Source of the DNA: Candidatus Omnitrophota bacterium
Lineage (GTDB): Bacteria; Omnitrophota; Gorgyraeia; Duberdicusellales; 4484-171
DNA: 49,344 nt
Direction: 5' to 3'
Assembly: GCA_023135905.1 (NCBI GenBank)
Contig: JAGLSE010000003.1
Span: 1 to 49,344 of the forward strand
Position numbers and translations under genes: made by a program. This document shows, one piece after another, positions 16,838 to 25,353 of this stretch (positions are counted from its first letter, which is position 1; each line of letters starts with the position of its first letter). The notes beneath the pieces were generated by a model, which saw only the letters and a program-made list of their open reading frames with translations, searched no databases and was not told the DNA's origin.

Positions 16838-18151
16838 ATGAATAATAAATCTATTGTTATTGTTGGAGCAGGCATTAGTGGCCTAACTATAGGTTATGAG
16901 TTAGTTAAGAAAGGGTTTAAAGTAGTTGTTGTTGAGAAAGAAAATACGGTAGGCGGTCTTGCAAAAAGCTTTAAGTATGATAGTTGTACTTTTGATATTG
17001 GCCCTCATCGTTTTTTTACCAGTGTATCTTGGATTACAAGATTTATTAAAAGAATTTTAAGAGATGATATAGTTACTATCCCTCGTGATAGTAAAGTGTA
17101 CTTCAAAGGAAAATATCATCAATGGCCGTTACGTCCGAATATTTTTTTCAATCTTCCTTTAAGTTTTCAGGTTAAAACCGTGCGTGATTTGATTTTCAAA
17201 ATTTTTAAAAAAAATAAAAATGCCAGTAATTTTCAAGAGGGCGTATTAAATAATTACGGTCCTACAATATATAAATCTTTTTTTAGAGAGTATACTAAGA
17301 AATTTATGGGAATTTCCCCAAATATGCTGGACGTTGATTGGGCTAATACAGGTATGGCTATGGCAATTATTGATAAACAGCTTCCTCATACCCATCTTTG
17401 GGATTTATTTAGGCTTAGTATTAAGCCTCAATTAAGTCCAACATTATTCTTGTATCCTAAAGGGGGCATTGGTTCGTTTTGTGATAATCTGATGGAAGGT
17501 ATCCGTAAAGAAGGAGGAATTATTCTAACAGGTGAAAACATTAAAAACATTACTTGTAAAAATGAAAAAATACAATCACTTAGTACAAATAATGAAACTT
17601 TAGAGTGTGATAAACTGATATGGACCGGCTCAATTAATGATATTGCCCGGCTACTGAACTTTTCGGAAACCAATTTAAAATATCTTTCTTTGATTTCTTA
17701 TAATATTGTATTAAACAACAGGACTAGAGATTTTTTTCAGTGGTGTTATTTTGGAGAAAAAGATATTATATTTAATAGGGTTACTAATCCCGTCATGTTT
17801 GATGAAAGTTTAGTGCCTAAAAATAAATCTGGTTTATGTGTGGAAGTTACTTGTAAGGAGAATGATGAAGTTTGGAATCATCCCGATAAATTAGTTGACA
17901 GGATAAAACAGGATCTTATAAAAGTTGGTTTGATTGGTAAGCGTGAGGATATTGATTTTACAAATATTGAACGTGTTTTAAATGCTTACCCAATATACGA
18001 TTTAGGATATAGTCATAGACTTCGAAAAGTTAAGAATGATCTTGGTATATATAAAAATCTTATTTTAGCTGGGAGAACCGGGTTGTTTTGGTATAAAAAT
18101 ATGGATGAGTGTATTTCTAACAGTTTTAATATCATAAGGAAATGCTTATAA
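16838..18151 (+). CDS. FAD-dependent oxidoreductase (amine oxidase/UDP-galactopyranose mutase-like)
   Basis: The N-terminus is a textbook FAD-binding Rossmann fold: IVIVGAGISGLTIGYEL with VVVVEKE ending strand 2, then GGLAKSF and the GPHRFF motif common to a family of amine-oxidase-like proteins found in polysaccharide clusters. The C-terminal part has AGRTGLFWYKNMDECI, the second FAD contact. It could be a mutase, desaturase or sugar/lipid oxidoreductase, and the sequence alone does not decide. The open frame begins at a TTG (16829), but the ATG at 16838 places MNNKSIVIVGAG in the normal register, so I use it. A second, diverged copy lies at 30231. Confidence 0.82.
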   Translation: MNNKSIVIVGAGISGLTIGYELVKKGFKVVVVEKENTVGGLAKSFKYDSCTFDIGPHRFFTSVSWITRFIKRILRDDIVTIPRDSKVYFKGKYHQWPLRPNIFFNLPLSFQVKTVRDLIFKIFKKNKNASNFQEGVLNNYGPTIYKSFFREYTKKFMGISPNMLDVDWANTGMAMAIIDKQLPHTHLWDLFRLSIKPQLSPTLFLYPKGGIGSFCDNLMEGIRKEGGIILTGENIKNITCKNEKIQSLSTNNETLECDKLIWTGSINDIARLLNFSETNLKYLSLISYNIVLNNRTRDFFQWCYFGEKDIIFNRVTNPVMFDESLVPKNKSGLCVEVTCKENDEVWNHPDKLVDRIKQDLIKVGLIGKREDIDFTNIERVLNAYPIYDLGYSHRLRKVKNDLGIYKNLILAGRTGLFWYKNMDECISNSFNIIRKCL

Positions 18152-18189
18152 AAAGTTAAATTTTTATAGCATAAAATTTTTAAAATAGT

Positions 18190-19419
18190 ATGTATATTGT
18201 CCCACGATTTAAACCGAATTTTTCATTTAAAAAAATAGCTAAAGTGTTGATAAAGAGTTTTAGTAATACTTTAAACCCTTATGAAAATCAAAAAAACCGG
18301 CAACTATTGGAAGGAAAATTTGCTGAATATCTTGGTGTAAAAAATGCAATTTGTGTGCCTTCAGCAAGAATGGGATTATTTTTGATTTTGAAGAATTTGG
18401 GCTTATCCAGAAGTAGTGAAGTCATATTGCCAGCATTTACTTATTGGGCTGTCCCCGAAATCGTTAAATTTTTAAAGTATAATCCGATATTTGTAGATAT
18501 TAATTCTCAGAGTTGGGATTTAGATGTTTCGTCTATTGAGGCAAGAGTAACCTCTAAAACCAAGGCTATTATTCCGACCCATTTATATGGTCTGCCTTGT
18601 AATATGGATGAAGTTGTTAGAATAGCTAAAAAATATAATTTAGTTATTATCGGCGATTGTGTGCAAGCTTACGGTTCTGAGTATAAAGGGCAAAAATCCG
18701 CTATTTTAGGAGATGCGGCATATTTTAGTTTTGGAGTTACAAAGAATGTATTCCTTTTAGGCGGTGGGCTGGTAGTTACTGATAAAAATGATCTAGCAGC
18801 AAAGATTCGAAATGAAGTCAATGAATATGATTTTTTAAATAAATCGCAGATATTTAAAAGGGTGTTTGAATCCTTAATTATGAAAACGGTTACTCATCCA
18901 TTTATTTTTCCTTATGGTTTGTTTCCTATTATTTGTTTATTTAATCTGGGGGATTTAGATATTATAGATAAAGTTTATGATGCAAAAAAAAAGTTGGATA
19001 ATAAATTACCAAAAGAGTATTATCGTTTAGTCCCGTATTATTTGCAAATCGAAGCCGGTTTTGAAGAGCTAAAAAAAATAGATTTATTAAATAATAAACG
19101 GATACAACATGCTTCGTATTTTATAGATAATTTAAAAGGAGTCAAAGGGTTAACCCTTCCGTATTTTCCACAAGGAAATATAAAAAATATTTTTACCAGT
19201 TTCCCCCTACAAACTGAAAACAGGAGTTTTTTGAAGAATAAGTTATTAAAAAAAGGGATAGATGTGTCTTATGGCTATATGAAGGCTCATGATGTGAATT
19301 GTCCTAATGCAGTTCGTTTGGAAAAGAATATTTTACATTTACCGGTATACCCGGGGTTAGATAAAAAAGAGGTTAAATATATTTGTGACTCTATTAAGAA
19401 AATATTAAATAATGCTTAG
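18190..19419 (+). CDS. DegT/DnrJ/EryC1/StrS aminotransferase
   Basis: A PLP-dependent sugar aminotransferase of 409 residues. ILPAFTYWAVPEIV is the early substrate segment, and VDINSQSWDLD and AIIPTHLYGLPCNMDE follow in family order. GDCVQAYGS supplies the Asp that pairs with the PLP ring nitrogen. Lys185 in FSFGVTKN is the expected Schiff-base lysine, so the enzyme should be active. Family members transfer an amino group to nucleotide-linked 3- or 4-ketosugars. No nucleotide-sugar dehydratase is encoded here, so the ketosugar must come from elsewhere. Its last codons overlap the next radical SAM gene by eight bases. Confidence 0.88.
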   Translation: MYIVPRFKPNFSFKKIAKVLIKSFSNTLNPYENQKNRQLLEGKFAEYLGVKNAICVPSARMGLFLILKNLGLSRSSEVILPAFTYWAVPEIVKFLKYNPIFVDINSQSWDLDVSSIEARVTSKTKAIIPTHLYGLPCNMDEVVRIAKKYNLVIIGDCVQAYGSEYKGQKSAILGDAAYFSFGVTKNVFLLGGGLVVTDKNDLAAKIRNEVNEYDFLNKSQIFKRVFESLIMKTVTHPFIFPYGLFPIICLFNLGDLDIIDKVYDAKKKLDNKLPKEYYRLVPYYLQIEAGFEELKKIDLLNNKRIQHASYFIDNLKGVKGLTLPYFPQGNIKNIFTSFPLQTENRSFLKNKLLKKGIDVSYGYMKAHDVNCPNAVRLEKNILHLPVYPGLDKKEVKYICDSIKKILNNA

Positions 19420-20431
19420 AATGAGGTTAAAGAATTTATTTAAAATGGGATTAGGTGCGGTAGAAGGTAATGTTTTGCGACAGCGCATACCTTTAAACGT
19501 TATGCTTTCTGTTACGAATAGGTGCATATCAAAATGCAATTATTGTAATATACCTAATCGTAAACAGAAAGAATTGTCTACTAAAGAAATTTTCAATTTA
19601 ATTGACGAAATAACTAAAATGGGAGCACAAAGAATTGGTTTATGGGGTGGGGAACCGCTGATTAGAGAGGATATTGGTGATATTATTGATTATGCGAAAG
19701 GTAAAGGCTTATTTGTTACTTTAGATTCAAATGGATATTTGCTTGAATCTAAAATGTTTAGACTAAACCAATTAGATCATTTGATTTTAAGTTTAGATGG
19801 CCCAGAGAAGATGCATGATAGTAATCGAGGTGAGGGTGGTTTTGTAAATGTGATGAATGCTATTAAATTTATAAAAGGAAAGATTAATTTTTGGACAGTC
19901 ACAGTACTTACAAAAAATAATTTAGAAGGAATAAATTTTGTTTTGGAAACAGCTAGTAAATATGGGTTTTTGGCATCTTTTCAAATTCTTCATCACAATG
20001 AAATAATGGGTAGAAATTTAGATTCTTTAAAACCTCAAGATGAATTATACAAAAAGACGATAAAAAAGCTTATTTTTAAAAAGAAAAATGGGGCACCGAT
20101 ATCTTCTTCATTTAGTTATTTATATCATCTTTTGAATTGGCAGGATTATGGAAAAACAACGCTCGATTGTAAAGTAGATAACCTTAAATGTTGGGCGGGA
20201 GATTTGTTTTGTAATGTAGACACTGATGGTTCTGTTTATCCGTGCTCACTTATGGTTGGCAAAAGTAAAGCTTTGAATTATTTGGATGTAGGATTTAAAA
20301 AGGCCTTTAACCATTGCACAAAAGATTCATGTCAAGCTTGTGTAGCCGCATGTTTTACGGAATACAATTATTTATATTCATTTAATATTAAGACTATAAA
20401 GGAATGGATAAAAGCTATGTATTGGAGTTAA
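19412..20431 (+). CDS. radical SAM protein with SPASM-like tail
   Basis: Paralogue of the gene at 1224 (shared KELST, GGEPLIRED and a C-terminal cysteine region). The cluster motif CISKCNYC is at residues 38-45 from the ATG at 19412. The tail has CWAGDLFCNVDTDGSVYPC and then CQACVAAC, enough cysteines for auxiliary cluster(s). The ATG at 19412 overlaps the aminotransferase stop; a second ATG at 19421 is possible. Its position between the aminotransferase and the UbiU/UbiV-like pair suggests that it acts on the same sugar or lipid intermediate, but no reaction can be named. Confidence 0.86.
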   Translation: MLRMRLKNLFKMGLGAVEGNVLRQRIPLNVMLSVTNRCISKCNYCNIPNRKQKELSTKEIFNLIDEITKMGAQRIGLWGGEPLIREDIGDIIDYAKGKGLFVTLDSNGYLLESKMFRLNQLDHLILSLDGPEKMHDSNRGEGGFVNVMNAIKFIKGKINFWTVTVLTKNNLEGINFVLETASKYGFLASFQILHHNEIMGRNLDSLKPQDELYKKTIKKLIFKKKNGAPISSSFSYLYHLLNWQDYGKTTLDCKVDNLKCWAGDLFCNVDTDGSVYPCSLMVGKSKALNYLDVGFKKAFNHCTKDSCQACVAACFTEYNYLYSFNIKTIKEWIKAMYWS

Positions 20432-20479
20432 TTTAATTTTTGGGAATACATAGTCTATCATTTATCTTTGATAACAGTT

Positions 20480-21550
20480 ATGATAAAAGTGCTTGCGCCG
20501 ATTAATAGGCCGGAAGAAGTTGAACAAATAATTAAGGCAGGAGCGGATGAACTTTATTGTGGAGTTCTTCCCGAAAATTGGAAACAAAGATATTCCAATA
20601 TAGCTTCTCCTAACAGGAGAGAGTGGACATCAGCCAATCTTTCTAATTTTGGGCAATTACGAGAAATTGTTAAAACAGCTCATTCATATGGTGTGCCGGT
20701 TTATTTCGCGGTAAATGCGTTTTTTACAGAGCAGCAATATCCTTTAATTATGAGTCATATCACAGAGGCTAAAGCTGCGGGAGTTGATGCTTTGATTGTC
20801 GCGGATATAGGGTTGATGCTGAATATAAAAGAAGCAAATCTTGACATTAATATCCATATAAGTAATTGCGGGACTGCGTTTAATTCTGAGACTGTAGAAT
20901 TTTATCGGGACTTAGGAGCAAGTAGAATTGTTTTGCCGAGACAATTGATGATTGATGAGATTGATGATATAGCTTTTTTTGCACATGATATTGAGTTAGA
21001 AGTTTTTATTTTGAACAGTGGATGCAAAAATATTGATGGTTTCTGCACGTTTCATCATGGTGTCAATGAAGTATATCATCCTTTTTTTTGGAATTTATTT
21101 AAAAAACTAAATTTTGATCGTTATTTCTTAAAGTTTTTGAGAAAACTTCCAGGCAGTATATCTTCAAAAATAAAAGCTAACATTGTTGGGGTAGATAGTG
21201 CTTGTTTATTAAATTATAAAATTTTTAATATTTCAGAAGGTGTCGGCGGTAAGGTTTCAGATTTGTCAGATAAAGTATGTCGTGAAGGATTCAATTTGCT
21301 TTCAGGGGCGGATACTTGCGGGGCATGTGATTTATATAGACTCAATAAAATAGACGTTAAGAGTGTGAAAATTGTAGGCAGAAATTATTCTACTTCCAAA
21401 AAAGTTAGTGATGTTGAATTTGTGAAAAAATCATTGTTATTATTAGTTCAAGATCAACTAATGTCCAAGGACGACTATAAAATGAAAGTTGTTCAAATGT
21501 ATAAAGAAATATACGGTATGGCTTGCAATAATTATTGTTATCGTTTTTAG
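20480..21550 (+). CDS. U32-family protein, UbiU-like
   Basis: This protein follows the order of UbiU, the iron-sulfur U32 protein needed for oxygen-independent ubiquinone hydroxylation. It has an early AGADELYCG strand, VNAFFT, ALIVADIGLM and RIVLPRQLMIDEI. The diagnostic LEVFILNSGCKNIDGFC has its C-x6-C pair (residues 182 and 189 from ATG), as in the EVFAFGSLC...C of E. coli UbiU. Further cysteines (242, 267, 280, 283) could complete the 4Fe-4S site. The frame opens at TTG 20468, but the ATG at 20480 gives the standard start. It is followed directly by a UbiV-like gene, so a heterodimer is likely. No quinone gene is nearby, so the substrate is probably not ubiquinone. Confidence 0.82.
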   Translation: MIKVLAPINRPEEVEQIIKAGADELYCGVLPENWKQRYSNIASPNRREWTSANLSNFGQLREIVKTAHSYGVPVYFAVNAFFTEQQYPLIMSHITEAKAAGVDALIVADIGLMLNIKEANLDINIHISNCGTAFNSETVEFYRDLGASRIVLPRQLMIDEIDDIAFFAHDIELEVFILNSGCKNIDGFCTFHHGVNEVYHPFFWNLFKKLNFDRYFLKFLRKLPGSISSKIKANIVGVDSACLLNYKIFNISEGVGGKVSDLSDKVCREGFNLLSGADTCGACDLYRLNKIDVKSVKIVGRNYSTSKKVSDVEFVKKSLLLLVQDQLMSKDDYKMKVVQMYKEIYGMACNNYCYRF

Positions 21551-21562
21551 TATAAGAGGTTT

Positions 21563-22354
21563 ATGGAACAGGCAATTTTTATTTCTAAAATAAATAATTT
21601 AAAATATGTAAACGGAGATTTTTCACGACTTTACTTTGGTATCGAGTTTTGTCAAAATCTTATACCATCGATAGAAGATGTTACGGTTATATTGAAATTT
21701 ATTTTTGAAAGAAAAATCGAATTAACATTCGTTACTCCTTATCTTACAAATAAAGGTATGGGAAAAATTAAACCGCTACTAAATTATTTAATTGATAAAA
21801 AATCTGAAACAGAGATTGTTGTAAATGATTGGGGTCTTTTAAAATGGATAGCTTATGAACACCCGGAGTCTAATCTAATTTTAGGAAGGTTGCTGAATAA
21901 ACAAAAGAGGGGGCCTCGCATATTAAATTTAGCTGGGAGAGTTCCCGAGAGTATGTATTCTCATTTTCAAATGTCTAATGTAGACAGCAGTATATTTAGT
22001 AATTTTTTAAAAAATAAAAATATAAAGAGAGTTGAGTTGGATAATCTTATACAAGGAATAGATAGACCAAAAAAATCATTAAAAGGCTCTTTATATTTTC
22101 CTTTTGGCTATGTTACTACAACAAGATTTTGCTTGAGCAACTTTTCTATTAGGGATGACATTAAAGTTTTAAGGGGTGTTTATGAGTGCAATAAAAACTG
22201 TCAGAATACTATGGTTAAGCTTAAACACAAAGATATGCCGATAGATTTGTATCTTAAAGGTAACACACAGTTTTTCAAGAATGATAATGTTTCTAAAAAA
22301 TTAAATCATTTAAATATTGATAGATTAGTCTTTCAACCGGAAATCCCACTGTAA
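21563..22354 (+). CDS. U32-like protein, UbiV-like partner
   Basis: A 263-residue protein without an obvious catalytic motif at first sight, but with the cysteine arrangement of UbiV: an early cysteine after a YFG strand (C30, compare YLGEAVC in UbiV) and, late in the chain, C190, C209 and C213 in a C-x18-C-x3-C layout after TTTR (compare SARC...CETCC in UbiV). EIVVNDWG is a typical U32 barrel strand. Adjacency to the UbiU-like gene, 12 bases away, strengthens the call. UbiV forms a heterodimer with UbiU and both bind 4Fe-4S clusters. I am sure of the U32-like fold only moderately, since overall similarity is low. Confidence 0.65.
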   Translation: MEQAIFISKINNLKYVNGDFSRLYFGIEFCQNLIPSIEDVTVILKFIFERKIELTFVTPYLTNKGMGKIKPLLNYLIDKKSETEIVVNDWGLLKWIAYEHPESNLILGRLLNKQKRGPRILNLAGRVPESMYSHFQMSNVDSSIFSNFLKNKNIKRVELDNLIQGIDRPKKSLKGSLYFPFGYVTTTRFCLSNFSIRDDIKVLRGVYECNKNCQNTMVKLKHKDMPIDLYLKGNTQFFKNDNVSKKLNHLNIDRLVFQPEIPL

Positions 22355-22356
22355 TA

Positions 22357-23874
22357 ATGAAAATTATCCTTATTTCTTTGTATGGAATAGAAAGTATTGG
22401 GGTGCGGATTCTTTTTTCATTTTTAAAAGCTTATGGTTTTGATGTTACCATCATTTTTTTGAAAAAATGGGTAAATAACAATATTTGTGTACCTAGTATT
22501 GTTGAAGAGGCTTGTCTTGTTAAATTGTTAAAAAATATAAGTCCTGCTTTAGTTGGTTTAAGTTTTGGAACTTCTTATTTTAATATAGCAAAAAAAATAA
22601 CATTTAGTATAAAAAGTAATCTTGACAGTATGGTTGTTTGGGGAGGAGTTCATGCTACTATCGTTCCTGAGGAGTGTATTGATTTTGCCGATATAGTTTG
22701 TGTCGGTGAGGGTGAGTATCCTCTTTTGGAATTAGCGAAACAGCTTGCTATGAGGGAGGAAATATCCAACATTCAGAATTTATGGATAAGAAATGATAAT
22801 CATGTGGAGAAAAACGGTTTAAGAAAATTGGTTAATAATTTAGATGAATTGCCTTTCCCTAATTTAGAGAATGATAATAAATTTTATATAGAAAATAATA
22901 GAGTTTATGAAGGAGACCCTCTTTATAAAAGTGCTGAGTACAGGATAATTGCATCTAGAGGGTGTCTTTTTAATTGCAGTTATTGTTATAACAGTACTCT
23001 TAGAAAAATATATAAGGAGAAGGGTAATTATTTTAGACAAAGAAGTCCGGAAAACGTTGTTGCAGAATTGGAATATGCGATAAAAACTATACCGCGTTTG
23101 AGGAAAATTAAATTTGATGATGATACTTTTATATTTCCTAATGAATGGATTGATAAGTTTTGCAGTTTATATAAAAAAAGAATAAATATTCCTTTTGATA
23201 TATTGTTAAATCCCTTGGTAATAGATGAGTCGGTTTTATTGAAACTAAAGGATGCAGGTTTAAGGGGGGTGCAAATAGGAATCCAAACCAGCGCTGAAGG
23301 ACATCTAAAAGAAGTATATCAAAGATCAGCCTCAAATGAAAAGATTGTGAAGTTTTCTCAAATAAATAGGAAATTAAAACTAGATGTAGTTTATGATATA
23401 ATTTTAGATGATCCTACAGCCACAGTAGAGGAGAAAAAAGAACTTTTTGTTTTTTTAATGAGTTTGTCTCGCCCATTTAAATTGTTTTTGTATTCATTAA
23501 CTTTTTTTCCTAAAACGGATATAAGTAATAGGTTTTTAGAGATGGGTATAATTGATAAAAATGATATTGAGGGGGCAGCAACAAAAACTTTTAATCAGTA
23601 CAGATTAAGTATGGCATATCCTAGGTCTAAAGAAGATATATTTTTTATTAGTCTTATAGTCCTTATAACAAAAAATTTTATTCCTAAAGCTTTTATTTAT
23701 AGAATATATCGTAATAAGTTTTTAAGGAAACATCCTTATTTTTTAAAAATTTTTAGTCAATTGTGTAATTTTATTAAAATAGTGAGTATTGCTTTTAAAA
23801 TGTTTGTTAGAGGAGAATTAACATTTTTAAAGATAAAAGAATATTTGAATGTCAGAAAGTTATTAACGCAATAA
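22357..23874 (+). CDS. B12-binding domain radical SAM protein (module A, first copy)
   Basis: A 505-residue enzyme with GGVHATIVPEEC and VGEGEYPLLEL in the B12-type domain and CLFNCSYC at residues 203-210. Its closest relative here is the gene at 25354: they share a WVNN segment, a C-terminal DIEG-ATKTF stretch and the AYPRSKE motif. Each is followed by a second, different B12 radical SAM gene, so this is the first member of a duplicated two-gene module. It starts two bases after the stop of the UbiV-like gene, implying coupled translation and possibly a shared substrate with the hydroxylase pair. Confidence 0.87.
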   Translation: MKIILISLYGIESIGVRILFSFLKAYGFDVTIIFLKKWVNNNICVPSIVEEACLVKLLKNISPALVGLSFGTSYFNIAKKITFSIKSNLDSMVVWGGVHATIVPEECIDFADIVCVGEGEYPLLELAKQLAMREEISNIQNLWIRNDNHVEKNGLRKLVNNLDELPFPNLENDNKFYIENNRVYEGDPLYKSAEYRIIASRGCLFNCSYCYNSTLRKIYKEKGNYFRQRSPENVVAELEYAIKTIPRLRKIKFDDDTFIFPNEWIDKFCSLYKKRINIPFDILLNPLVIDESVLLKLKDAGLRGVQIGIQTSAEGHLKEVYQRSASNEKIVKFSQINRKLKLDVVYDIILDDPTATVEEKKELFVFLMSLSRPFKLFLYSLTFFPKTDISNRFLEMGIIDKNDIEGAATKTFNQYRLSMAYPRSKEDIFFISLIVLITKNFIPKAFIYRIYRNKFLRKHPYFLKIFSQLCNFIKIVSIAFKMFVRGELTFLKIKEYLNVRKLLTQ

Positions 23875-23880
23875 AGAATT

Positions 23881-25290
23881 ATGAAAGTGCTTTTAATTAA
23901 TCCTCCGAATAATACAATAATAAATTCCGAATTACCTAAATGGTTGAACCAGACAGTAGGAGTTTTCCCGCCGTTAGGTTTAATGTATATTGCTTCTTAT
24001 ATGAAGGTAAATACTAACTATGAGGTCCGAATTTTGGATGCATTTGTTGAGAGTATGTCATGGGAAGGAATAAAGGATTATATAAAGAAGTTTTGTCCAG
24101 GAGTTATTGGGATTACGGCTTACACTCATAGTTTGATTGATGTTATTTCCCTTGTGGAGAATATTAAAAAAGTATTTCCGCGGGTACATATTTGTTTAGG
24201 AGGTATACATGTTAAGGTTTTCCCTAAACAGGCGATAGGTATACCCGGAGTGGATTCTGTAATCTTGGGAGAAGGAGAGGTGTCTTTTACTGAATTAGTA
24301 TCTGCTTTAGAAAAAGGAAAGTCTTTGAATAAGATAAAAGGTTTAGTTTTTAAATCAAATAAGAAAATTATATTTACAAAATCTAAAATTAATTATCTTA
24401 ATCTTGATGATTTACCATTTCCTGATAGAAAGTTGATTAATTTGAAAAAGTATTATCATGTGGCCGGTAAAAAATTAGGTTTAGCTACAATACTAAGTAG
24501 TAGAGGGTGTCCCTATCGGTGTTCTTTTTGTTGTGTCCCTGATGGTACCTATAGAATGCGTTCTTCTAAAAATGTTGTTGATGAGATGGAGGAATGTGTT
24601 TGTTTGGGGCTAAAAGAAATTCATTTTTTGGATGATGTTTTTAACGCGGTCTCCGAACGGGTTTTAGAAATTTGTGAGGAAATAACTCGGAGAAATCTTA
24701 AGGTGCAATGGAGTTTTAGAGGAAGAATAGATAGCTTAAATGAGACGGTTATTTTTAATTTAAAAAAAACTGGATGTATAAGGATAAATTTAGGTGTAGA
24801 AGCTGCGACAGATGAAGGATTGAAAATGTTGTCAAAGGGAATAACCGTGGAACAAATAAAAAAAGTGTTTAAATTAACTAGGGCTGCTGGTATAGAAACT
24901 GTTGCTTATTTTATGCTTGGATGTCCTCATGAAAGGAATAAGTTTGACGTAAAAAAGACAATTGAATTTTCTTGTGATATTGATCCAGATTTTGCTTTAT
25001 TCAATATATTGACTTTGTATCCTGCTACTCAGTTGTATAGATGTGCGGTAGAAAAAGGTTTTATAGAGGATGATTGTTGGAATAATTTTGTTATGAATCC
25101 TAAAAAGACATTTAATCCCCCTATATGGGATGAATATCTTTCCAGAGAAGAATTAATAAAGTTAATCAAGTTTGCTTATAGGCGGTTTTATCTTCGTCCT
25201 TGTGTTATTCTTCGGAATTTATTTAAACCATTTACTTTGGAAGGATTTAAAAGGAAATTTAAAGTAATGATTAATATTATCAAGGGTTAA
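23881..25290 (+). CDS. B12-binding domain radical SAM protein (module B, first copy)
   Basis: A 469-residue protein opening MKVLLINPPN with the PPLGL(M)YIA segment typical of the larger B12 radical SAM group (BchE/HpnJ-like layout). GGIHVKVFPKQ and LGEGEVSF mark the B12-type domain, and CPYRCSFC is at residues 210-217, followed by RMRSSKNVVDEME. Its nearest relatives in the window are at 26915 and 47886. It is six bases after module A's first gene. The C-terminus has FRFY/RFYLRP-type segments (RRFYLRPCVI) also found in 26915 and 47886. Confidence 0.87.
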   Translation: MKVLLINPPNNTIINSELPKWLNQTVGVFPPLGLMYIASYMKVNTNYEVRILDAFVESMSWEGIKDYIKKFCPGVIGITAYTHSLIDVISLVENIKKVFPRVHICLGGIHVKVFPKQAIGIPGVDSVILGEGEVSFTELVSALEKGKSLNKIKGLVFKSNKKIIFTKSKINYLNLDDLPFPDRKLINLKKYYHVAGKKLGLATILSSRGCPYRCSFCCVPDGTYRMRSSKNVVDEMEECVCLGLKEIHFLDDVFNAVSERVLEICEEITRRNLKVQWSFRGRIDSLNETVIFNLKKTGCIRINLGVEAATDEGLKMLSKGITVEQIKKVFKLTRAAGIETVAYFMLGCPHERNKFDVKKTIEFSCDIDPDFALFNILTLYPATQLYRCAVEKGFIEDDCWNNFVMNPKKTFNPPIWDEYLSREELIKLIKFAYRRFYLRPCVILRNLFKPFTLEGFKRKFKVMINIIKG

Positions 25291-25353
25291 AAAATTTTAT
25301 CAAGAGATGCAATTAAAAACTGAAATTAGAGATATAAAATAATTTATATAATT

